Shown here piece after piece: positions 48,598-59,833 of a stretch of 64,000 bases of DNA; position 1 is the stretch's first letter, and each line of letters opens with the position of its first letter. Origin of the DNA: Membranipora membranacea (taxonomy: Eukaryota; Bryozoa; Gymnolaemata; Cheilostomatida; Membraniporidae); assembly GCA_914767715.1 (NCBI GenBank), contig OU612072.1:21578001-21642000 (forward strand), given 5' to 3'. Made by a program: the position numbers and the translations under genes. A model generated the notes under the pieces. It did not search any database. It was not told the DNA's origin and worked only from the letters and a program-made list of their open reading frames with translations.

Positions 48598-50499
48598 TAG
48601 TTGACCAAGTAGCAGAGGAAAATCAATGAAACACTGGATAATAAGGGCGCAAGAGATTTTTTTGCAAAGCAATCTCATTTTTGGCATAGTTACTCTGTAC
48701 TATGATGAGCTTGGAAGTAGAGTTTGGTGAAATAATTTGATGAAAATATACAAATGGAATTTGGTCAACCATCTAGTATTTTTCATAAAAGGTTAAAACT
48801 TTCCGCCCCCTCACTCTTCTGTCAAAGAATGATCATGATTGTACTTTCACCAAAACAACCATCATTGTAAACATGACGTACATTCGCAAAATTAAAAACT
48901 CACCGCATTCATTATCAGCGGCAAAAGACAGGAAGTTAGGTCAGCTTACGATGACATCATGTCTCTCTAATTCCACAAGTGTGTCATGATGACTTGTTAC
49001 AAGTGCAATGGAATGTGTGTGTATGATTAACTACAAGCGACAATTAATTTGATAATTAAAAGTTTTGACAAGGAATATTGAGGTAATTAAGTCATTATGC
49101 CTGTTAAAGGCTAACCTCCCTGCTTGTGGCACACAAGCTGACAGCTTAAAATGTATTACTGTAAACGTTGTTGTCTTGTCACTAGCCTAACATTTAAATA
49201 CTATCTGTACTAGTGCCAACACCTGCTAGGGAACTACCATCCAAGAGTGAGAGAGAAAAATGCCACAATTGCTTCCTGTACACCATATAACTGAGATGGC
49301 TGGGAATGATAAAGTTTAACATCAAGAGCTCCTTTGTAGACAGGTAATGAATGTATACCAGGTTTACAATAGATTTACCTTTGCCTCATTTTACCCACAT
49401 ACCATAGCATTCAGAGCTAAATCCTTGCTCAGAGCCATTCAATCTCAAAAATCCCAAGGAGCGTAGATTAAGACTATGCCAATAATCAGTATTAATACTG
49501 CATGCTTTGACACCAAGTATGTTTTCTAGCCAGGGGCGTATATTCTATAAATTTCACTCACTGACTTTTTAGAGATGGGCATAATGATCGGGCACAGCCC
49601 GATCCACACGCCGTAGGCGTGGCAGGGAGGGTGTGGGAGGGGCGCTTAAGCGCCCTCCCACCACGGAAATTTTTGCATATCGGTAGCAAAATAGTGCAAG
49701 CAGAGAGGTATTTCAATAGCTCACTGAGCTGTTGGGTACTTTCAGAAAACAACTCAATAGCAGTAGAAGATTACAGTAAAAATGCTCCAGTTATAAAGCA
49801 CCCATTTGAAAAAAAACTGACCCCGAAGGGATTCGAACCCACAACAATTTTATTAACAGTGATTATTAGGCAGACGCTCTACACACTGAGCTAATATGAG
49901 TGCTAATATACACCACTGTTTCTAGCATCAGTCAGCATATTTTCGGTAGTTCTGTGGAGAATATGGCCTCATTCGCATATCACTTTTCTCCACTTAGGCA
50001 TGTAGGGCGATTAATACAAAGTAGATCCTCGCTCAACTGGTGAGCGATGTTGTACTTTTTTATTAGTAGCAAAGTTTTGTGATCATTCTGCTAGCATAAT
50101 TTAGCTGATGTATTCTATTTATGCAGTTGCTGCCTACATTCTCAGATTGCACAAGATATAGCTTAGGGTAGGCCTACAGTACAACACAGAAGAGTTCAAC
50201 ATAGGTATTTTGTCGGCTCATCATACTCAATACTAAGAGTTGTGCTTACAAAAATTGTGAGGAGGACAATTCGAATGGAATGCTTTCATTGTAGCAGCTA
50301 ACTTGCCTGGTCATCTAAATACAAACTCATTGAATACAATGTCAATCCAATTATATAATATTGACTAGAACTGGGCTAGAACTGTAAAGGATTATACTAT
50401 AACAATACAATAGCAATAATGAATGTAGTTTATTTGGCAGGCAGGGTTAATTATACAATAATGTTGCTGGTTGGGTAATGATATATGGGGCATGAAACT
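48598..50499. other. Intergenic with a GC-rich patch
   Basis: Contains a GC-rich block at about 49,585-49,665 (cgggcacagcccg; cacgccgtaggcgtg; gggcgcttaagcgccc), three short perfect palindromes in a row, unlike the AT-rich surroundings. The tRNA-like sequence at 49,819 follows. Confidence 0.4.
49819..49904 (-). mobile_element. tRNA-like sequence (SINE head or tRNA pseudogene)
   Basis: The minus strand reads tagctcagtgtgtagagcg (A box) and gggttcgaatccc (B box), followed by ttcggggtcag and a T run. The spacing between boxes exceeds that of a normal tRNA and the anticodon stem does not form. It is linked to the GC-rich palindrome patch upstream, so the unit 49,560-49,904 may be one element. 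Confidence 0.5.
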
Positions 50500-52160
50500 C
50501 AGTGTATGTCCTGAAAATCTGAGGTCTTTAGCTCAATAATTGCTTATTATGCCAGCTACAAAAGAAGCTTTCTCTAAAGCATCACAAATCAGTAAAATAA
50601 TGTGTAGGCACATTTTCTTTTTAGCAGCAGCATGGCTTCGAATGGTCTGACACCACAAATTTTTATATCATTGGATTGCTCATCTTCTGAGGAACACAGT
50701 GGTTTTTTTCTTTAGTAAACAAGAAAAATATCTATTAACATATCGAAAGCTATATGGAAAACAGTTAAAAAATGATATAAATTGCTGCCCTGCTGCTGGC
50801 TTATGTATGCAATTATTCCACTTTCATGGGGGCAAAGAAATTCACAGTTTGTGAGTGTGTCCTGAAAATCTGAGGTCTGTAGCTCAATAATCGCTTATGC
50901 CAGCTACAAAAGAAGCTTTCTCTTATGCATCACAAATCAGTAAAATAATGTGTAGGCACATTTTCTTTTGAGCTGCAGCATGGCTTCGAATGGTCTGACA
51001 CCACAAATTTTTATATCATTGGATTGCTCATCTTCTGAGGAACACAGTGGTTATTTTCTTTAGTAAACAAGGAAAATATCTACCAACATATCGAAAGCTT
51101 TATGGTAAACAGTTAAAAAATTATATTAATTGCTGCCCTGCTGCCGGCTTATGTATAAAATTATTCCATTTTCATGGGGGGCAAAGAAATACACAGTTTG
51201 TGAGTGTGTCCTGAAAATCTGAGGTCTGTAGCTCAATATTTTCTTATGCCAGCTACAAAAGAAGCTATTTCTAAAGCATCACAGATCAGTAAAACAATGT
51301 GTAGCCAAATCATCTTTTGAGCAGCAGCATAACTTCTAAAGGTCTGACAGCACAAATTTGTATATCATTGGATTCCTCATCTCCCGAGGAACATAGTGTT
51401 AATTTTTTTAGTAAAAAAGGAATACATCTTCCAACATTTCGAGAGCTTTAGTGAAAACAGTTTGAAAATGATAAAATTGCTGCCCTGCTGCCGGCATATG
51501 TATGCAACTACTCCATTTTCATGGCGGGCATTTTTTGAGTATGATCTGAAAATCTGAGGTCTGTAGCTCGACAACTTATTTTGTTTGCAACAAAAAAGGC
51601 TTCCTCTTTACAATCATTATGATTTATAGCCATATTGAGAGTATAAAAAATTTGGCACCAACTCAACCCAGAGCTCTGCGTTGACGAAATAGAGAATTAT
51701 CCACTGAGCTACACAGACATGTTGTATCAAAATAAGAGTGTCTGCCTTAAATTTAGTGGAGCATGAATTCTGTATTACAATAATTACATTACATTACTGA
51801 TGATGAATACACACACAATCAGCATATTTGTGCACAGCTAATTCATCGCAAATCAATAAAATAATGTAGAAGCACATTTTCTTTTGAGCAGCAGCATGGC
51901 TTCAAATGGTCTGACACCACAAATTTTTATATCATTGGATTGCTCATTTTCTGAGGAACATAGTGGTTTTTTTCTTTAGTAAACAAGGAAAATATCTACC
52001 AACATATCGAAAGCTTTACGGAAAACGGTTAAAAAATGATATAAATTGCTGCCCTGCTGCCGGCTTATGTATGCAATTATTCCACTTTCATGGGGGGCAA
52101 AGAAATACACAGTTTGTGAGTGTGTCCTGAAAATTTGAGGTCTGTAGCTTGATAACTTTT
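50500..52160 (+). repeat. Tandem array, period about 350 bp, about 4.5 copies
   Basis: The landmark ctgaaaatctgaggtct starts at 50,511, 50,862, 51,211, 51,546 and, as ctgaaaattt, at 52,127. The shared body includes caaatttttatatcattgg and attgctgccctgctgccggc. Copies 1-3 are nearly identical, the fourth is more diverged and interrupted at about 51,590-51,850 by unrelated sequence with a tRNA-like piece. Short frames here are not conserved between copies, so it is non-coding. Confidence 0.85.
51654..51718 (-). pseudogene. tRNA-like pseudogene within the array
   Basis: The minus strand reads gtgtagctcagtggataatt (A-box-like), and later gagctctgggttgagttgg (degenerate B box). The box C of a normal tRNA is altered, so it is not functional. 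It marks the insertion that splits the tandem array. Confidence 0.4.
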
Positions 52161-55100
52161 TATGCCAGCCACAAAAGATGTTTTTCGCTTTATAATTTAT
52201 ATGAATTTTGGCCTTTTCGAGATGTGGAGATAACTCGGGTTCACAAAATTACCTTATATGCCCTGAGTGCAGTTCAGTGAGTTGACTACTAGGAATAACC
52301 ATTACTAGCTCCCCAATCCAGAACACAGGTTGTTTTCAGTACGTATGCAGTTATAGAACAGGCCAATGAGGAAAAAGTAATATGTATAGATACGGCAAAT
52401 CCATTGAATTCAATTGGCCAATCATATCAAAGCCCGTGAGCAAATCAGAGACATAGAGAGGACAACTTTTATATTTTGAATTTTTTAACGTGAGAAGGCA
52501 ATTGCCAACCGGTTACCTCATTACACTGGAGTTAACAGCGATATCGTCACACTGTTACCCATTTCACCGCCCTCTACTATTTATCTTACTATGGATTTTG
52601 CCAAAAAGAAAAAAATTGGCCATAATATTTATATTAAAGCGTATTGGGTAGGAGTGTGTAAACATGTTGTTTTAAGAAATAAGTTTGTGTATGTTGAAAT
52701 TTTTGGGATTATTGGTATTGAAGCGAGTAAATGCTCTGGAGAAAATGGCTACATCAAATATTTCTAAAGCTAATCACCCCTTAAAATAACAGTTTAGGAA
52801 TTAGCAATTGTTTATTTTGAACACTACTTTGAAAAACTTAACCAGCCCCCGTAAAAATCATAGCCTTCAAATCTCAGTGGAATTCCCCGCTGCTATGACA
52901 GCTATGGGTGACAATGACATATGTAAGCAGGTGCCCCTGTTGGCAGGCTGGCTAGAGGCGACTGACTTTAGCACTTGACAGGTGGGCGAGCACTGCCTAT
53001 GCTAGGTCACCTGTATGACCCGGAGCTAATTGTATTAATTACTGAATCATGGAGTGTATTCAATTGTTAGATTGCGTTTTGTTTAAAACTTTGAAAATTC
53101 CATTTCTTTGTTTTCAGTTCAAACTGATTTTCTTACAGCCATGAACTCATTATGATATTGAATTCACTAATTGATTTTACAAGTATAGCTAATGAGGTCA
53201 TAGGCGTATTTAATCTGTCTGGTCAACTCTCTAACAAAAAAGCCCCGCGCAGCGGGAAAAAAATTTTCAGGAGACAAGCATCTGTTAGAGACTCTTACAA
53301 ATTTGTTAGAGTCTCTAACAAATTGTTAGAGTAGAGAATATTAACATAACCAGACAAACTCCAATGGTAAGTAAGTGACTTGTTGACCTCGCTATGCTTT
53401 AGAATGTCTGACTTGACTTGAGGCCCTAAGGCTGCCAACAAGCTTCAGGTTCACTCACAAATCTTTTGCAGAATTCAGTCATGGGTATCTGGGAGATCAG
53501 ACATAGTAAACATTTCAAAAGCCCATTATCAACCCATGATTATCATTGGTTGGGTGGTTGATAAGAATCTGTGACAACTCGAAAATGCAATTTCAAAAAT
53601 CAAACCACAAACACCATTTTTGAAATGAACATTTTCGAAGTGTCCGTATACCGGTTGATAGTAGACTTTTGCAATATGTTGTGTACTATGTCTGATCCAG
53701 CAGGTGCCCATGATGACTGCAGTGGGTCTGACTCTGAGGCTGTGTTGTGACCATGATTGATAGCTATGACTATGATGGCCAAGTGGTGGTTCTGTGGGGT
53801 TCTGTTGACAGTCTCAATCAATCAACACAACAATAAAATCAATAAATCAACAACAAGCAATCAATCAACCACCAACCATCATCATCAATAATGAAATGAT
53901 GATCATGATGATCATGATGAAAAAAAAACAAAAACAGACAGGTGTGCTTGCTTTGCTTTGTTGCTAAATATGCATATTGATGAGAGGATTGGAGGGATAA
54001 AAGTCAAGGGACTTTCTGGGTAACAAAAATATACAGAGCAATACTCCAGAGATTTGGGTAGCATTAGGGCAGCATGAGGAAGTTTTTAGGGAGAAAAGAT
54101 TTGCTCTATCTGTATTTTCCTGTAACTTCGTTGCATCCTAAAGTATTAATTAAGATGACCTTGGAATGTCAATAGACAACAAAAAGTCTACCGGTTTCAT
54201 ATCAAAATTTTACTTTTATGTCCAGTGACAAAGAGAGGACAACTAATAATAATAACAGAAAAAGAAGACAATTCCTCATTACTTGATTCGAGGGTGGAAC
54301 AATTTTCCCAACACTCTAACCATCCTTGCCTCTAACATTCGAGAGTTCGAGATAGTTAAATACGCCTATGAATGAGGTGCATGTTAAAATCGGATCAGCT
54401 CTATGATTGTTGGATGGTTGGTACTGAATTGTCTCGCCTTCATAACTGGACTTGTGTTTGAGAAATATTTAACGTGACAACAGTGACGTTCTACTTGTCC
54501 AAAATCCGCACCAGTTTTGGAGATTATTGTGCTTATTTTAATTTCCAACTCAATTATTGATCCTTAAAGAGCCTTTTACTTTATGGGTGATAGGCTTTCC
54601 TTGCTCAAACACTAATTTTCACTTTTCATGGTGATCACAAACAAGCAAGGCCATCAAAAACTGATGCTATAAATTATCAAATTCATCTCAGGAGCATCTC
54701 GTCATCGATTTATAAACTATTTATTATTTACTCAAGGTCGTTAAGGAAAGTGAACGATCGGCGCTTCTTCACGATGAAGTAGTTGTCAGCCCAAGCTTGA
54801 AAATTAGTCTTAAATTATGAAATTTTATCTGCTTCCAATGAGGAGGGTATAGTAATAACTATACTTAGTTCAGTTAGTTTAGTGTGACGTCGAAATAAGA
54901 GCAAAATGTGCATCCAATTTACAATGAGAGTGAAACTTTCCCCTAATTGTCCGCAAGCATAAACAGGATAGATGAATTCAGTTAAATAATTTACTGGCAG
55001 CAGGTACTTTCAATTTATTAAGTCCAAAATACGCTATGAGCCTGGATATATATTTTTTCAAAATTTTCAAAATTTTTGTCAAATTTCAATTTTCGATACT

Positions 55101-55559
55101 CATCAAGGCTGGACTCATCCCATAGGTACACATATAGAGGATCCCACAATACATCTCTGGATCTTTCAAGAAATCAGTATCGACAAACATTAACCTGATT
55201 TCTTTGGAATTTCCAGTCTGTTGCATTGTGGGGCCTGTGCATAATAAAAGAGTTTGTACTTACAATTTAGTTGATGTTTGTATTTGACGACAGAATAGCT
55301 CTTTGCTGTGTGAGGTAGCGATGTAGGTATTGAGTTCTGAATGATGAAAGGAATGGATTCTCTATTAGCCTGACTTTGGGTCTCTTCGTCTCATCAGCCG
55401 CGGAGTTATGTCTCTGTATGTGATGCGACTGGACGTAGTGAGCCTGTAAAAAAGACAACTCCAATAATCTTATCATAGAAAACTATTAGAAACCTTATGA
55501 CTTAAATTTCTCTGAGCCTTCCACAAAGGAGTACTTCTTGCTTCCGTGTATCATACTTT
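52161..55559. other. Intergenic stretch with one nested palindrome
   Basis: No exon supported. 53,225-53,335 contains ccccgcgcagcgggg-like and gttagagactcttacaaatt, then aatttgttagagtctctaac: nested palindromes built on the word ctctaaca. 53,885-53,920 is a short atgatgatcatgatg run. Confidence 0.35.
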
Positions 55560-55653
55560 CATCAATTCTTTGTGGGTCTTCAGAGATAAAGAGTTGTATT
55601 TATTTTAAACTACCTGTTAGATCCCTTCATTATAGAGTCACAAACTTCTTTCA

Positions 55654-56091
55654 ATGTCGCCAAAAAAGAGAGGAGGTGTTGAAAAAATTCCAACTTTTAT
55701 ATATCAATTCTTATCAAACATTATTGCTTTACCTATAACAATTCTCATCAATGAAAGCTTTCTCACAAAAAGTTTTCCTAGTTCTTTAAAAATGGCATTG
55801 GTTACACCTATCTTCAAGAAAGGTGACCATACAAATCCCTCTAATTACAGACCAATTTCTTCACTGCCAATTATGTCTAAAATCTTTGAAACATTTATGA
55901 ATGACCAACTGTCTACATTCCTTACAAGTCATAAATTACTGAATATTAGACAATTTGGATACCGTAAGAGCCATTCTTGTGAGCAGCTTTTACTCAGTCT
56001 TCTAGATGTCTGGAAATCAAAACTTGATTCTTCTCACCTTGCTATATTTCAGCATTATCATTGGACGTTAGAAAGGCATTTGATTCAGTAA
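55654..56091 (+). pseudogene. LINE reverse transcriptase, fingers region
   Basis: Frame 1 carries the conserved NYRPISSLPIMSKIFETFM block and the GYRKSHSCEQLLLSLLDVWK block, and is lost after LAIF by the frameshift. Confidence 0.75.
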
Positions 56092-56252
56092 ATCATCAAC
56101 TTTTGCTCACCAAATTAAAATATCTCGGTATAGCAGAATCTGCTCGATCAATGCTATCGTCCTATTTAAATAATAGATTTCAGTGTTTTAAAGTTGGCAA
56201 TGCCACATCTTGAGTTCTAAATATTAAAAGTGGTGTTCCTCAAGGTTCAATT

Positions 56253-57062
56253 TTGGGGCCATTGCTTTTCAATATTGCCATAAATGATCTATTAGGTAAA
56301 TTTTCAAATTCATTTGCCTTTGCTGATGATACTTTGATTTTTGAGATATCCGATTCTCTAAATGAAGCAATATCAAAATCAGAATCTCTTGTTACCATGG
56401 TAACAAATTGGTATTCTGTCAATGGTTTTAATCTAAATTTAGACAAAACCCAGTTTTGTGTATTTTCGAACAGAAAGGTTGAAACAATACCTAATCTTGT
56501 TTCAAATAATGTACAAATCAAATCAGCAACTTCAATTAAACTCTTAGGCGTGATCTTGGACCAGCATCTGTCATTGAAAACCTATGTTGAGTCCCTGGTA
56601 TTAAAATCTAACAGAGTTTTATTCTGTCTCTCTAAAATTCGAAAATTTGTCAATCCTTCACATCTGCTTCAAGCTTATAAATTGTATGTTCGTCCCATCT
56701 TGGAGTATTGTTCTTCTCTGTTATGAAATACTTCTGATTACAACTCTAACTTGTTAGAACTTTGTCAAAACAGAGCCATCAGGATAATTCTTGGTACCAA
56801 CTCATTTTTTTCTATCTCAACTGGTAGTGCGATTTTGAATCTTTCCACTCTTGGTGACAGGAGGAGGGCAACTTTTGATAGGTTTGTCAAAAATGCCACT
56901 CTAGGCAAAAACACCTCATTTTTCATCCTTAAACTAATCAATTCCTGCAAAATGCACAATAGAGTTTTGCGGTCAGGACGTAGAATAATTAAACCAAAAT
57001 ATAGGACCAAATATGGTAAAACAAGATTTTTAAACCAATTAATTTCATTTAGTAAAGCGTAA
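56253..57062 (+). pseudogene. LINE reverse transcriptase, palm and thumb, split by TGA
   Basis: One frame holds GPLLFNIAIND, FADDTLIF and the connecting helices, then TGA at 56,724, then LLELCQNRAIRIILGTNS and the rest in the same frame to TAA at 57,062. FADD is the usual catalytic motif and is intact. Confidence 0.75.
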
Positions 57063-57257
57063 TAATATATATCAATCAATCACAAGCATACTGTAAAAAT
57101 TTTTCTCCCAACTGATTATCATTTCTGTCCATATCTATAAATATTTTTCTTTCTTTTTTGTGTTGTTTATGAGGTCAAAAAGTTGTTATTTTCCTTTGTT
57201 TATGACATACTTATGCATATGAAAACCTCAATAAAAACATTATAATAATAATAATAA

Positions 57258-58258
57258 GTACACAAATTACCCAATTGCAGAGCCTCAAAAAATGTATAAA
57301 GACAACTTCAAAATAAAATGATTTTAAGTGTAAGATTCCATAAAACTTACAAAAAATATAACTGTAATAAATAGGATATCTGTGAGCTTCACCGAGCACC
57401 GTGTCGACATGTATTGAGCCATTTTATGATTCTTTATTTTGTGGGATTTTCGCTGATGATCGCTACGTGTAGCTGGTGATGCTTCTTCTATGCTGAAGTA
57501 TGATATCCGAGTTTTTTCAAAAAATTTAAGTTCCTCTTATGAAATGATTATCTCAAAATGTCAGAGTTGTATGAATGCTGGACCAGTTGGTTTGCCTGAA
57601 TGTTCAGTAATAATTTTATCCACACAGCATTACTGTGTTTATATAAGAGCAGAGATTTCTTTACATCACGTATTATTATCAGAAACTACATTATAACAGG
57701 TATGTATTAATTAACACTTCAAAAGGATTCAAATCATGTCCAATCAGCATTCGTAGATTGACTGAATTTTGACATTACAAGGTATAGCCTCAGATCTGAC
57801 ACTGTCATTCTGACCAGTGCGGGTGTCAGATAGAACCCCGGGTATGAAATAAAACCAGTGTAAACCATAAAGATGAGCTGATAAAGTTGTAAAAATAGTT
57901 CCGCTGCCAATTATTTATGCTGCCAGCAAAATTATCATTCGTACAAAACCATCACATTTCTCAGTTTCCATATAAATCGACACCCCTCCCGACATCAATT
58001 AGGAAATCGTAGATACTAGGGCAATAAATTCCTATCACTTAGCTGTCAATTCTGACATACCAAACAGGTAGCTTGCTACAAAAATATAAATACAGAATAC
58101 GTAATTCTGCATATTTCAAATAGCCTTATGTCTATATTTACATAAATGAATCACAAGGGAGTAATTAGCTAATCTAAGGAGGTATTTAGATTGAGACTTC
58201 AATTTTGTCATAGCGTCTACTCAAATTAGGGCTGCACAGTTTTTTACCAAACTTTTAA
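57258..58258. other. Intergenic stretch
   Basis: No exon supported. Lies between the LINE tail and the TTAA-flanked element. Confidence 0.35.
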
Positions 58259-58749
58259 AGGATAACGGACACCTTGGAGGTTCTGGACTTTACAGGGGTA
58301 AAAAAATATGAAAAAAATGATGAAAAATAGCATTTTTTTGGATGTAGCACCAGTTTCTGAGTTGGCCACAAACTGAAAACCTGCTGAATACAGCACATTT
58401 TAAAATTAAATTGGAAGTTGCCCTCTCAGTCAAGAGCCAGCTCAGTCATGATTCAAGTCTGAGGGCCAAATGATAACCATGAATGAGTTTGCCAGCTATT
58501 GTGATGCTCTCGCTAATAAATATCAATGTTTGTAAAACAAACATTAGATTGTGGTTAGGTAACTATTCAAATTAATCCTACATCAAAGGACCCTATTCAA
58601 TAGCCTGATCTTCATTGTATACACTGTAGAACATCATTGTAAACTGGTGTTATTGTTGGTTAGCTAGAATGAACATGCTGACCGCTGAATAACTCGAGGC
58701 AAAATCAGCTGAAGGAAACAATGGTGGGATGATTATGATGTTTTGAGGT

Positions 58750-59019
58750 TTACATATTATGAGCTTTGGTATGGGCCACTGTCATGAGCAATGCAGAATG
58801 ATCTGAGGACCACCGCTTTATAGTCTCATTTGCCTTGTAAATTTTGGCCTGAACGCACATAAAATTAGTAATGGGACCATCTAGAATTTGCATGCTCTGT
58901 CCAGGATTCCCGGCATACCCTTGGCCACAAGATCCAGAGTATGGCAATGGACTGCTTTTGTTTACACAAATTTTCCTGCTAAGAAAATACAGGAAAGAGC
59001 ATATTTGTGTCATCGTCAT
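58750..59019 (-). CDS. Second small ORF in the TTAA element
   Basis: 89 residues. The ATG lies inside the stop of the upstream frame (ATGA overlap). It contains a cysteine-bearing stretch VNKSSPLPYSGSCGQGYAGN and YKANETIKRWSSDHSALL. No family recognised. An acceptor-like ttttcttagcag| lies within its first 20 codons, so the real exon may start there. Confidence 0.3.
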   Translation of the reverse strand: MTMTQICSFLYFLSRKICVNKSSPLPYSGSCGQGYAGNPGQSMQILDGPITNFMCVQAKIYKANETIKRWSSDHSALLMTVAHTKAHNM

Positions 59020-59213
59020 TTTAAAATATTGCCATTCTCATAATTAATGTCCTCTGCTGAAAAATAATCTTCTTCACTGTCCTCAGAGTCTGATGGAATG
59101 TTATAGTTAGCAGCCATTTGTTGAGAATTCTGCCCAGCAAGTGTGTGTGGCATAAGTGCACTCAATTTATGAAATAGAAATGAATCGCCAAACAAATTTC
59201 TGGTCATAGTCAT
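59016..59213 (-). CDS. Small acidic ORF in the TTAA element
   Basis: 65 residues from MTMTRNLFGDSFLFHKLSAL, with an acidic patch IPSDSEDSEEDYFSAEDI. Acidic Ser-rich N-terminal regions are common in piggyBac-type transposases, so this may be the remnant first exon, but no catalytic domain follows. It overlaps the next frame by ATGA. Confidence 0.35.
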   Translation of the reverse strand: MTMTRNLFGDSFLFHKLSALMPHTLAGQNSQQMAANYNIPSDSEDSEEDYFSAEDINYENGNILK

Positions 59214-59379
59214 CAGTCAGCTGTTTATTTTGTTATGTTTAGTAAATCTGCCCTCACTGGGCTTCACTGAGAAGGCAGAGATCAAAGGGCAAGGCTTCAA
59301 ATGTGGTCTCTTTGAACAATCACCCTTTACAATTGCTGTTTGCTATGTACTGTGATGTTGTAACAATGAATGATGTTAT

Positions 59380-59411
59380 ACCAGAGACTATAGATATCTA
59401 TAGTCTCTGGT
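59380..59411. repeat. Perfect 32-nt palindrome
   Basis: accagagactatagat followed by atctatagtctctggt; every base pairs. It lies inside the TTAA-flanked element, outside the ORFs. Confidence 0.8.
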
Positions 59412-59833
59412 TATACCATCATTGACTTTAGAATATTTTTCTATTTTGTCTGTATGCCCATTGAATGAATCACACTTGTGATGGAATGACCATAATGACA
59501 ACAGGTAAAATACATCAACTGCGGTTAAGCGTGCCTTTGTTTACATAGTCATAGTAATCAATGAGAATCATAAACATTTAGATGGGGGTGTGTATTTGAG
59601 AATTCAGGAAATGAGGCTACTGCTCATAAGGGATTTACTAGATGAGTTGTCTTCTCTAAGATCTGTGAGGGGAGACAATATGAGTATATGAGAGTATATG
59701 AGAAGAATTTTGCTCCCTCAATGGCTTATTCCTTGAAATGAGGCCACAGTCTAATTTAGACCTTGCCAGTGTTATCTTAGTTAGACTAAGAGCTTCAAAA
59801 CGATACCAAAACCTCCAAGGTGTCAGTAATCCT

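Larger units (their letters stand above)
55560..57257 (+). mobile_element. Non-LTR retrotransposon (Jockey/CR1-like), 5'-truncated and broken
   Basis: Reverse transcriptase motifs occur in order: VTPIFKKGDHTNPSNYRPIS, FETFMNDQLSTFL, LDVRKAFDSVNH, SGVPQGSILGPLLFN, then the catalytic AFADDTLIF, and the thumb-like LLGVILDQHLSLK. A frameshift lies between 56,040 and 56,061 (frame 1 to frame 0), one in-frame TGA lies near 56,213 and another at 56,724-56,726. The C-terminal part ends at 57,062 and is followed by an untranslated tail and an ataataataataa run at about 57,240-57,257, as in elements with microsatellite tails. The endonuclease domain is missing. Confidence 0.85.
58259..59833 (-). mobile_element. 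TTAA-flanked DNA transposon, 1.58 kb
   Basis: The left end TTAA|aggataacggacaccttgg and the right end, read inverted, TTAA|aggattactgacaccttgg agree over about 26 bases with three mismatches, continuing gaggtt. TTAA is present on both sides, which fits the target duplication of piggyBac and Kolobok elements. The interior carries two overlapping minus frames (59,213-59,016 and 59,019-58,750). It is too short for a complete transposase, so it is non-autonomous or internally deleted. Confidence 0.65.

Noticed and set aside
50500-52160. CRISPR-like array
   Set aside because: The unit is about 350 bases with no short conserved repeat and unique spacer pattern, and the host is an animal.
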